64,000 nt of DNA from Candidatus Thiodiazotropha sp. (ex Monitilora ramsayi) (GTDB lineage: Bacteria > Pseudomonadota > Gammaproteobacteria > Chromatiales > Chromatiaceae), in contig JAHXIP010000002.1 in assembly GCA_025655575.1 (NCBI GenBank), forward strand, positions 124,001 through 188,000, given 5' to 3'. The notes beneath the pieces were generated by a model, which was given only the letters and a program-made list of their open reading frames with translations, was not told the origin of the DNA and did not search any database. Shown here piece after piece: positions 37,868 through 45,676 of this stretch (positions within the stretch are counted from its first letter, which is position 1; every line of letters begins with the position of its first letter). Position numbers and translations under genes: made by a program.

Positions 37868-39213
37868 TGACACAGCCATTGGCGTTAATCGTTGATGATG
37901 AACCGGACATTTGCGAGCTGCTGGAAATCACCCTGCTACGCATGGGTATCGATGCCCAGTCGGTACTCGACCTTGGTGCCGCCCGGCAACGACTGACTGA
38001 GCAACCTTTCGATCTCTGCCTGACCGACATGCGCCTGCCGGACGGCAACGGCATCGATCTGGTACGGCATATCAGTGAGCACTACCCCAGCCTTCCAGTC
38101 GCTATGATCACCGCCCACGGTAATATGGAATCAGCCGTTCAAGCCCTTAAAGCCGGTGCCTTCGACTTTGTCTCAAAACCGGTCGATCTCGAAATCCTGC
38201 GCAAGCTGGTGGAGAAGGCGATTAAATTGGGCAGACCCGCCACAGCCAACAAAAGCCAAGTCGAGAAAAAACAAGATACCGTCCCGCTCCTCGGTAAATC
38301 TCAATCTATGGAGCTTGTACGTCAGCTCATCAGCAAACTCGCCCGCAGTCAGGCCCCTGTCTATATCAGCGGGGAATCCGGCACAGGTAAGGAGCTGGCG
38401 GCACGCCTGATCCATCAGCAAGGCCCTCGTGCCGATCACACCTTCGTGGCGGTCAACTGCGGCGCCATCCCCCAGGAACTGATGGAGAGCGAGCTCTTCG
38501 GCCACAAAAAGGGCAGCTTCACTGGTGCTGGCAGCGACAAGGAGGGTCTCTTTCAAACCGCCGATGGGGGCACCCTGTTTCTCGATGAAGTGGCGGATCT
38601 GCCGCTGCATATGCAGGTCAAGCTACTGCGGGCCATACAAGAGAAACATATTCGACCCGTCGGCGGACAACTGGAACTCCCTGTGGATGTCCGCATCATC
38701 AGTGCGACACATAAAAATCTGTCGCAACTGGTGGAGAGTGGCGAATTCAGGCAAGACCTCTTCTATCGCATCAATGTCATCGAGTTACCGCTGCCCCCAC
38801 TGAGAGAACGCCCTGAGGATATCCCCCTACTCTCTCAACACTTCCTCACCCAGCTGGCACGCCACAACGGCATCGACAAACCCAAGCTCTCTGCCTCGGC
38901 ACTCAAGCGACTGCGGGATTATCCATTCCCGGGTAACATCCGGGAGCTGGAAAACATTCTCGAAAGAACCATTACCCTGTGTGACGGCAGAATATTGGAG
39001 GCGGATGACCTGCACCTACCTGAGCTCTCTCAAACAGACCCCCCGAAGAGAAATGAAACCCAGCCCCTGGGGGATATGATGGAAGAAGTCGAGCGGCAAG
39101 CCATCATGAAAGCACTGAATGAAACACGCTGGAACAGGACAGCGGCTGCAAAGATGTTGGGGATGAGCCTGAGATCCCTGCGCTATCGGCTGGAAAAACT
39201 GGGAATCGAATAA
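37867..39213 (+). CDS. pilR: Sigma-54-dependent response regulator PilR
   Basis: 448 residues. Receiver domain with acceptor Asp54 (LTDMRLPDG), central AAA+ domain with Walker A GESGTGKE and the sigma-54 contact loop GSFTGAG (usually GAFTGA; Ser for Ala), and a Fis-type helix-turn-helix at the C-terminus ('NRTAAAKMLGMSLRSLRYRL'). It activates pilin transcription. A matching sigma-54 promoter and a perfect palindrome lie in the next intergenic region, ahead of pilA. Confidence 0.95.
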   Translation: MTQPLALIVDDEPDICELLEITLLRMGIDAQSVLDLGAARQRLTEQPFDLCLTDMRLPDGNGIDLVRHISEHYPSLPVAMITAHGNMESAVQALKAGAFDFVSKPVDLEILRKLVEKAIKLGRPATANKSQVEKKQDTVPLLGKSQSMELVRQLISKLARSQAPVYISGESGTGKELAARLIHQQGPRADHTFVAVNCGAIPQELMESELFGHKKGSFTGAGSDKEGLFQTADGGTLFLDEVADLPLHMQVKLLRAIQEKHIRPVGGQLELPVDVRIISATHKNLSQLVESGEFRQDLFYRINVIELPLPPLRERPEDIPLLSQHFLTQLARHNGIDKPKLSASALKRLRDYPFPGNIRELENILERTITLCDGRILEADDLHLPELSQTDPPKRNETQPLGDMMEEVERQAIMKALNETRWNRTAAAKMLGMSLRSLRYRLEKLGIE

Positions 39214-39325
39214 TCACTACAATAATAGAACGTGATCGATTTCACATTTACACCTCTTTAAGTGCCTAATCTCTCAGACAAGGCGTGACTCACAGCACTA
39301 TTCAACCTATTTTTTTCAACCTGGA

Positions 39326-39342
39326 GTGACAATATTTGTCAC
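39326..39342. promoter_or_regulatory. Candidate PilR binding site (palindrome)
   Basis: GTGACAATATTTGTCAC is a perfect 17-bp palindrome (7-bp arms, TAT centre). It lies about 155 bp upstream of the -24 element of the pilA promoter, the usual distance for an enhancer used by a sigma-54 activator, and contains the TGTC/GACA element reported for PilR sites. Assignment to PilR is inference. Confidence 0.55.
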
Positions 39343-39496
39343 ATGTTGACGCTGGAGGACATGAGTACAGCGATATGGAAATCAGTATTTCATACCGAAG
39401 GAAGTGAAAAAAAATTTAACAGACTCCATTAACATACTATTTATCAGACAGTTAAATCACAGAAAAGCTTGTCCCATGTCTGCTGCCAACACAATT

Positions 39497-39510
39497 GGCA
39501 CATCACCTGC
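39497..39510 (+). promoter_or_regulatory. Sigma-54 promoter of pilA
   Basis: TTGGCACATCACCTGC contains GG (39497-39498) and GC (39509-39510) separated by exactly 10 nt, the -24/-12 arrangement read by RpoN; TGGCAC is the exact -24 consensus. It lies 93 bp before the pilA start, and the activator gene pilR is immediately upstream. Confidence 0.8.
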
Positions 39511-39603
39511 TTTTGATTGGGTAACCCCGTGAAAACTCGGGCTAAAGTTTCGGACATTAACACCGATAACCCATGCACCAACCCAAAAATGGAGCGTTAA
39601 CCG

Positions 39604-40092
39604 ATGAAAAAACAAGCTGGTTTTACCCTTATCGAACTGATGATCGTAGTGGCGATCATTGCTATCCTGGCCGCCGTCGCCATCCCAGCATATCAATCGT
39701 ATGTGAAGGAAGCGGAGATGACCAAAGTTTCAACCACCTACACTAAAGCCGTCGAGGTTGTACAGGGTGAAATGGCTCGCCGTAAAGCCATGCTGGCCAG
39801 GGGTGAAGCATACAACATACGTGATAAGGTTACGACTGAACCTACTGTTGCAGCTGCCGATTTTCAAAACTGGATCGATCACGTGCTGAATCCTGATGAC
39901 AAAGCATCACCTGAAGGTGCGTCTTTCTACGCCAACGCAGCTGATGACACCAACGCTGTTATTGGTATTACGATTGCTGGCGATCCGCAAGATAATACCT
40001 TCCAGGTAAGGATCATCCGTCCGGCCTACCAGGATTGGGCAGCCCAGGAAACCATGCTGATCAACACTGCTGGCGTAGCCTCAATCGAATGA
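39604..40092 (+). CDS. pilA: Type IV major pilin
   Basis: 162 residues. The short basic leader MKKQAG ends at the prepilin peptidase site before FTLIELM; Glu5 of the mature protein, needed for assembly, is present. A hydrophobic helix follows, then a soluble head without cysteines. It is preceded by GGAGCG and its own sigma-54 promoter, so it is likely the major pilin. PilD in this locus should process it. Confidence 0.9.
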   Translation: MKKQAGFTLIELMIVVAIIAILAAVAIPAYQSYVKEAEMTKVSTTYTKAVEVVQGEMARRKAMLARGEAYNIRDKVTTEPTVAAADFQNWIDHVLNPDDKASPEGASFYANAADDTNAVIGITIAGDPQDNTFQVRIIRPAYQDWAAQETMLINTAGVASIE

Positions 40093-40133
40093 TCTAAGTG
40101 ATCACTACCGGAATACTGGTAGCAGTTAGTAGC

Positions 40134-40163
40134 GGTGAGGCTCGAATTAAATCGGGCCTCACC
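40134..40163 (+). terminator. Rho-independent terminator after pilA
   Basis: GGTGAGGCTCG (40134-40144) pairs with CGGGCCTCACC (40153-40163) over 11 bp with one G-T wobble and an 8-nt AT loop; TTTATCC follows. The T-run is short, so partial read-through into the second pilin gene is plausible. Confidence 0.75.
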
Positions 40164-40205
40164 TTTATCCGTTAAGACGCAAGAACAGTCATTGGAAGGT
40201 GCAAG

Positions 40206-40643
40206 ATGGGATCGCGAAATAATGTAAAAGGATTCACTCTGGTGGAGGTCATGGTAGTCATGGCCATTATCGCAATTCTAGGTGCAGTCGCCATTCCTGT
40301 GTATATCCAATATAACCGCGAGGCCGAGGTCGGGACATCCAAACTAAACATGGGTACACTCCAGATATACATAGAGGACTACGCCCTTGACAACGGTATG
40401 TCTTACGCTGGTGCCAGTGGTATTTGGACCGCAGACGAGAGTGTAACGACGCTTCGCGACATCCACGGGTGGACACCGTCAGGGGACAATAAACAGTACA
40501 ATTACACAGTAGTCGCAGAAGCTGACACATACTCCATCGTGGTGGAAAACCCTGGCGCCGAAGTCTGGGTCCGATGCGAGGATCGTATGGGAACCTGCTG
40601 CTCCTCTGAAACACCTGGCGCAACGATACTCGCCTGCCCATAA
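40206..40643 (+). CDS. Second type IV pilin-like protein
   Basis: 145 residues. Leader MGSRNNVKG is followed by FTLVEVM with Glu5, then the N-terminal helix and a soluble head. Unlike PilA it has four cysteines near the C-terminus (a single C, a CC pair and one before the last residue), able to form disulfides such as the D-loop of pilins. It could be a minor pilin or an alternative major pilin. GGAAGG precedes the ATG. It shares only the N-terminal third with PilA. Confidence 0.85.
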   Translation: MGSRNNVKGFTLVEVMVVMAIIAILGAVAIPVYIQYNREAEVGTSKLNMGTLQIYIEDYALDNGMSYAGASGIWTADESVTTLRDIHGWTPSGDNKQYNYTVVAEADTYSIVVENPGAEVWVRCEDRMGTCCSSETPGATILACP

Positions 40644-40946
40644 ACAGTATCTAAGCTGTTACTATTCCCTACAATCACCCTGACTGGTTGTGACGGTTCA
40701 CTCGATATATCATTAAATAAGGCCCCATCCAGCAGGTACTTGATTGATCAACCGCCTAAGGCAAGCTATATTGTCCCCCGATAGATCAGTTAGTTGCACC
40801 ACTGTTTTAAAGTCGGATTTCCAAATCAAGCCGGGAACCCGAAAAAGGCATCACTTCCTAAAGCAAACCCTGGTGCTGCCGCTACCTATCGATATGGCCA
40901 CATCTACTGGTGGCACCTTCATTAACGCAAAACGATTTAGACTGGG
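40644..40946. other. Intergenic region between the second pilin and pilB
   Basis: 303 bp. It should contain a pilB promoter but neither a sigma-54 GG-N10-GC pattern nor a convincing sigma-70 pair could be identified. A weak AACAG/CTGTT inverted repeat follows the pilin stop. An open frame starting at 40744 that overlaps the pilB start has no coding character. Confidence 0.35.
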
Positions 40947-42662
40947 ATGGCGACCACAAAACCGCAAATCAACCTCAGCGGCCTAGCCCGATGCCTGATT
41001 CAAGACAATCTGCTCACAGAAGAGCAGGCTGAACGTGCGTTTGATGCGTCGCTCAAGAAAAAGAAGCCGTTTGTCACCTATCTCGTAGAGCAAAAAATCC
41101 TCAGCAGCTTGGATATTGCAATATCTGCCTCACGGGGTTTTGGTGTTCCAATATTCGACCTTGACGTTATTGATTTAGATGTATTGCCTCGCGAACTAGT
41201 CGCAGAGAAACTTGTTCGAACACACCATACACTACCGCTGTTTAAACGTGGGAATCGTCTTTTTCTCGCAGTATCCGATCCCACAAATCATCAAGGTCTC
41301 GATGAGATAAGATTCAGCACAGGCTTGGCCTCCGAAGCCATCCTGGTCGAAGATGAGAAACTCACAAAAATTATCGATAAGGTTCTCGAGGATCAGGAAA
41401 GCAGCATGGATGAGCTGCTTGATGCCGATCTCGACAACCTTGATATCTCGACTGGCGAAGAAGATACCGGTGGCGACGAAAGCAGTTTGGATGTTGATGA
41501 GGCACCTGTTGTCCGATACATCAACAAAATCCTACTGGACGCCATCAACCAGGGTGTTTCCGATGTCCACTTCGAACCCTATGAACATACCTATCGTATT
41601 CGTTACCGGCAGGATGGTATGTTGCACGAGGTGGCGAACCCCCCATCTAACTTAGCAAACAGGCTCTCCAGTCGTATTAAAGTCATGTCCCGCATGAACA
41701 TCGCCGAGCGGCGAATACCTCAAGACGGGCGGATAAAAATGAAGCTCTCGAAGAGTCGCTCTATCGACTTTCGTGTCAACACTTGCCCAACACTATACGG
41801 TGAAAAAATTGTTCTCCGTATTCTTGACCCTACCAGTGCCCAGCTGGGTATCGAGGCGCTAGGTTTCGAAGAAGAGCAACGCACTGCCTTCATGTCCGCC
41901 ATAAACAAACCCTATGGGATGGTTTTGGTCACAGGACCGACAGGTAGTGGTAAGACGGTCAGTCTCTACACTGCCCTGAACCTCCTCAACGATCCGGAAG
42001 TCAATATTTCGACAGCAGAAGACCCTGTGGAAATCCAGGTCGCAGGCATCAATCAGGTCAACACCAATCCAAAAACAGGATTGACATTCGCAGAAGCCTT
42101 GCGCGCTTTTCTACGCCAAGATCCAGATATCGTGATGGTAGGTGAAATCCGTGATCTCGAGACCGCAGAAATTGCTGTAAAAGCTGCGCAGACTGGCCAC
42201 CTTGTGCTCTCGACACTACATACGAATGACGCACCTCAAACCTTGACCCGCTTGGCCAACATGGGCATCCCACCTTTCAATATTGCGTCCTCAGTACTTT
42301 TGATTATGGCCCAACGTCTTGCCAGGAGACTCTGCGAGCATTGCAAAGCCCCAGATGATCTACCCAAAGAGGCTTTGCTTGAAGAAGGATTCACCGAAGA
42401 AGATTTAGCTGCCGGGTTTACAACATACAAACCGGTAGGATGTGACCTGTGTACTAACGGATATAAAGGGCGTGTTGGTATATTTCAAGTAATGCCAGTT
42501 TCGGAAGCCATGGGGAAAATCATCATGGAGGGAGGCACATCACTCCAGCTTGAAGAGCAGGCAGAGAATGAGGGTGTTAGTGATCTCCGAAAATCGGGAC
42601 TTCGCAAAGTCATGCAAGGTATAACCAGCCTCAAAGAACTCAACAGGGTAACCAAGGACTGA
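40947..42662 (+). CDS. pilB: Type IV pilus assembly ATPase PilB
   Basis: 571 residues, normal for PilB. An N-terminal MshEN-like domain (about 10-150), then the secretion ATPase core: Walker A GPTGSGKT near 334, Asp box and 'DPDIVMVGEIRDLETAEIA', His box 'GHLVLSTLHTNDA', and a zinc site (CEHC, CDLC). It drives pilin polymerisation from the cytosolic face. pilC follows after three bases. No pilT is in the window. Confidence 0.96.
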   Translation: MATTKPQINLSGLARCLIQDNLLTEEQAERAFDASLKKKKPFVTYLVEQKILSSLDIAISASRGFGVPIFDLDVIDLDVLPRELVAEKLVRTHHTLPLFKRGNRLFLAVSDPTNHQGLDEIRFSTGLASEAILVEDEKLTKIIDKVLEDQESSMDELLDADLDNLDISTGEEDTGGDESSLDVDEAPVVRYINKILLDAINQGVSDVHFEPYEHTYRIRYRQDGMLHEVANPPSNLANRLSSRIKVMSRMNIAERRIPQDGRIKMKLSKSRSIDFRVNTCPTLYGEKIVLRILDPTSAQLGIEALGFEEEQRTAFMSAINKPYGMVLVTGPTGSGKTVSLYTALNLLNDPEVNISTAEDPVEIQVAGINQVNTNPKTGLTFAEALRAFLRQDPDIVMVGEIRDLETAEIAVKAAQTGHLVLSTLHTNDAPQTLTRLANMGIPPFNIASSVLLIMAQRLARRLCEHCKAPDDLPKEALLEEGFTEEDLAAGFTTYKPVGCDLCTNGYKGRVGIFQVMPVSEAMGKIIMEGGTSLQLEEQAENEGVSDLRKSGLRKVMQGITSLKELNRVTKD

Positions 42663-42665
42663 TCC

Positions 42666-43907
42666 ATGGCACCTCCACCAAAAAAATCTCAGCCAAAAGC
42701 TAATCTCTATACTTGGGAAGGCACTGATAAGAAGGGCGCCAGAATCTCAGGGGAGAGCAGGGCCACAAACATTTCGATGGTGCGAGCCGAACTGCGTCGC
42801 CAGGGGATCAACCCCTTAAAGGTCAGAAAAAAAGCCACCTCGATATTCTCCAGCAGAAAAAAGAAGATCACCAGTTCGGATATTGCCGTTTTCAGCCGTC
42901 AACTTGCAACCATGATGAGTGCTGGCGTACCCATGGTCCAGGCATTTGATATCGTTGGCCGCGGGCATGAAAACCCCTCAATGATGGAGCTCATCCTATC
43001 TATTAAGAGTGATGTAGAAGGTGGAACATCTCTTGCCGATGCATTAAGAAAGCATCCTCTGTACTTCGATGATCTCTATGTAAATTTAGTCCGAGCTGGT
43101 GAGCATGCTGGCGTACTCGAAGACCTGCTGGACAAAATAGCTACCTATAAAGAAAAAACGGAAAGTATTAAAGGTAAGATAAAGAAGGCGATGTTTTACC
43201 CGGCAGCTGTCATTGCTGTCGCGATACTTGTTACGGCGATTATCATGATCTTCGTAATCCCTCAATTTGAACAGCTTTTCAAAGGATTCGGTGCAGACCT
43301 ACCGGCATTCACAAGAATTGTCATCAATGTAGCCCATGTTGTCCAAGGCTACTGGTGGGCCATGCTGGGTGGTACGATTCTGGCAGTCTACCTATTTTCC
43401 GCCGCATTGAAACGCTCTAGAAAGCTCAGAGAGACCCTCGACAAAATTTTATTGAAGATTCCCGTTGTGGGCTCCATTCTCAATAAAGCCGCTATCGCTC
43501 GTTTTGCCAGGACACTTGCAACCATGTCTGCTGCCGGAGTCCCGCTGGTTGAGGCCTTAGATTCTGTGTCTGGAGCCACGGGTAATGTAGTTTACAGCAA
43601 TGCCGTATTGCGCATGCGCGAGGATGTCGCGACGGGTCAGTCTCTGCAGCTTTCAATGAAGCAACGCAATCTGTTTCCCAACATGGTAATACAGATGGTT
43701 TCAATCGGCGAAGAATCAGGGGCTCTTGACGATATGCTGACCAAGGTAGCTGATTTTTACGAGGAACAAGTTGATAATGCCGTGGATTCAATGAGCAGCT
43801 TGTTAGAGCCTCTCATAATGGTCATTTTAGGTACGTTAATAGGCGGCCTGGTAATCGCAATGTATATGCCAATCTTCAAAATGGGATCGGCGGTACTAGG
43901 CAAATAA
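42666..43907 (+). CDS. pilC: Type IV pilus inner-membrane platform protein PilC
   Basis: 413 residues. Two GspF/T2SSF domains (about 80-205 and 283-405) separated by membrane helices; 'FSRQLATMMSAGVPMVQAF' and 'FARTLATMSAAGVPLVEAL' are the repeated signatures. It couples PilB to the growing pilus. Confidence 0.95.
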   Translation: MAPPPKKSQPKANLYTWEGTDKKGARISGESRATNISMVRAELRRQGINPLKVRKKATSIFSSRKKKITSSDIAVFSRQLATMMSAGVPMVQAFDIVGRGHENPSMMELILSIKSDVEGGTSLADALRKHPLYFDDLYVNLVRAGEHAGVLEDLLDKIATYKEKTESIKGKIKKAMFYPAAVIAVAILVTAIIMIFVIPQFEQLFKGFGADLPAFTRIVINVAHVVQGYWWAMLGGTILAVYLFSAALKRSRKLRETLDKILLKIPVVGSILNKAAIARFARTLATMSAAGVPLVEALDSVSGATGNVVYSNAVLRMREDVATGQSLQLSMKQRNLFPNMVIQMVSIGEESGALDDMLTKVADFYEEQVDNAVDSMSSLLEPLIMVILGTLIGGLVIAMYMPIFKMGSAVLGK

Positions 43908-43934
43908 ACAACTAAAAAAACAATAAATAACACC

Positions 43935-44813
43935 ATGCCAGTCATTGTTCAGTTGACGCAGCATAGCTGGTTGTTTCTTACAATCTCTCTACTCATTGGC
44001 CTCTCCATCGGCAGTTTCCTCAACGTCGTCATCTACAGATTACCAAAAATGATGGAAGCGCAATGGACCAGCGACTGTCGTGAGCATTTGGGAGAGACAA
44101 TTGACGCTGAGAATGACAAGCATACATTTAATCTAAACTTTCCAGCCTCACACTGCCCCGCCTGTAACCACAAAATACGATTCTGGGAAAATATTCCAGT
44201 ACTCAGTTGGCTGATGTTGAAAGGTCGCTGTTCAAACTGCCAGACATCGATCAGTCTCCGCTACCCGATCATTGAGACGATCACCGGTCTGTTCTCTCTG
44301 GCTGTTGCACTGCATTTTGGCGTCAGTTGGGAGATGCTGGCAGCACTGTTTCTGACCTGGTCGCTAATCGCGCTCAGCATGATCGACTTCGACACGCAAT
44401 TTCTACCAGACAGCATCACATTACCTTTCCTCTGGGCTGGTCTCTTACTCAGTCTGGGGGGGATATTTACCGATCCTGAATCGGCTATTATTGGTGCTGC
44501 TGTCGGTTATCTCTCTCTCTGGAGTGTCTATCAACTATTCAAACGACTCACGGGGAAAGAGGGGATGGGTTATGGGGACTTCAAGCTTCTGGCTATGCTC
44601 GGCGCCTGGCTGGGTTGGCAATATCTGCCTCAGATCATCCTACTCTCAGCCCTGGTTGGTGCGATTGTGGGCATCTCTCTCATCGTATTGCGTGGGCGCG
44701 ATAGAAATATCCCTATCCCTTTTGGCCCCTACTTAGCGGCCGCCGGGTGGATCAGCCTGATGTGGGGCGAACAGATCAACCAGGCTTATCTGCGCTGGTC
44801 CGGTTTGATCTGA
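43935..44813 (+). CDS. pilD: Prepilin peptidase / N-methyltransferase PilD
   Basis: 292 residues. It has the N-terminal methyltransferase domain with two CXXC pairs (CPAC and CSNC, residues about 74-102), followed by a multi-helix aspartic protease with the catalytic Asp in 'SMIDFDTQFLPD' and in GMGYGDFK. It cleaves and N-methylates the two pilins encoded upstream. Its stop overlaps the coaE start (TGATG), so coaE is coupled to the pilus operon. Confidence 0.95.
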   Translation: MPVIVQLTQHSWLFLTISLLIGLSIGSFLNVVIYRLPKMMEAQWTSDCREHLGETIDAENDKHTFNLNFPASHCPACNHKIRFWENIPVLSWLMLKGRCSNCQTSISLRYPIIETITGLFSLAVALHFGVSWEMLAALFLTWSLIALSMIDFDTQFLPDSITLPFLWAGLLLSLGGIFTDPESAIIGAAVGYLSLWSVYQLFKRLTGKEGMGYGDFKLLAMLGAWLGWQYLPQIILLSALVGAIVGISLIVLRGRDRNIPIPFGPYLAAAGWISLMWGEQINQAYLRWSGLI

Positions 44814-45415
44814 TGCTGGTGGTCGCCCTCACGGGGGGGATCGGCAGTGGTAAGAGTGCCGTCTCCCGTCATCTTGAGTCTCTCGGTGTGCCTGTCATTG
44901 ATGCCGACAGGCTTGCCCACCAAATGGTTGAACCAAACTCACCCGCGCTTATGGAGATCCAGGCCGTTTTCGGTGATCATTTGGTCGACACTATGGGGAA
45001 GCTGGACCGAGCAGCGCTGAAAAAAATCGTATTCGACAACCCATCTGAACGTAAACGCCTGGAAGCCATTCTTCATCCTCGGATCAAACAAGCTATGGAG
45101 GCGTGGCTAAAGGCGCAGTCAGGGCCATACGCCGTGCTGGTAATACCGCTACTCTTCGAGACCGGCCAGATGACACTGGCTGACCGTGTGCTGGTGGTGG
45201 ATAGTGATGAATCATTACAGATCAAGCGTGTCTCCGAACGTGATGGGCTCTCGCGTGAACAAATCACTCAGATACTCAATGCGCAGGTTGACCGTCAGGT
45301 TCGCCTGGGTCATGCCGACGACATCATTGAGAACAATGGCAGTTTGGAAGAGCTGATTCAGGCGACGAATCGCCAACACGAATCCTATCTGGAAATATCA
45401 GCTAAAAGAGTGTGA
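44813..45415 (+). CDS. coaE: Dephospho-CoA kinase
   Basis: 200 residues. P-loop GGIGSGKSAV at the N-terminus, then 'VIDADRLAHQMV' and 'VLVIPLLFETG', all typical of CoaE, which phosphorylates dephospho-CoA in the last step of CoA synthesis. The start is the ATG at 44813, overlapping the pilD stop. An earlier in-frame ATG lies well inside pilD and has no support. The pilD-coaE neighbourhood is common in gammaproteobacteria. Confidence 0.95.
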   Translation: MLVVALTGGIGSGKSAVSRHLESLGVPVIDADRLAHQMVEPNSPALMEIQAVFGDHLVDTMGKLDRAALKKIVFDNPSERKRLEAILHPRIKQAMEAWLKAQSGPYAVLVIPLLFETGQMTLADRVLVVDSDESLQIKRVSERDGLSREQITQILNAQVDRQVRLGHADDIIENNGSLEELIQATNRQHESYLEISAKRV

Positions 45416-45563
45416 TTCCCTCAGTGTGTTGTGGCGCCAGGGGAAAAATCAGAACACCTTGTCATTAACCAATACGCTGCAGAAACCACACCGCTCATTA
45501 TCCACACGCATGCAGAAATCCAGTGTATTTAAAGGTTTTCTGAATTTTGGCATGCACTGCACT

Positions 45564-45632
45564 GGGGCCTGTTAACACAATTTTAATCGTCAGCGCCAAG
45601 ACCATTATCGCGCAGCATTGTTAACAGACCCT
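45564..45632. repeat. Short inverted-end element of the GGGCCTGTTAACAC family
   Basis: GGGGCCTGTTAACACAA at the left is matched in inverted form by TTGTTAACAGACCC at the right, enclosing only about 40 bp. It is a very short relative or internal deletion of the 265-bp elements. It lies in the 260-bp gap between the convergent coaE and clpB genes. Confidence 0.65.
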
Positions 45633-45676
45633 TGAATAGCATGGTTTGAAAATCTCACTTTTCAGTGCAGCTTAAT

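Larger units (their letters stand above)
39214..39603. other. Regulatory region between pilR and pilA
   Basis: 390 bp, AT-rich, without a gene. It holds a sigma-54 promoter and a candidate upstream activator palindrome, both listed separately. No terminator for pilR was recognised. Confidence 0.6.

Noticed and set aside
40744..40986. An 80-codon open frame upstream of and overlapping pilB.
   Set aside because: It runs 40 bp into pilB in another frame and has no family match or ribosome-binding site.
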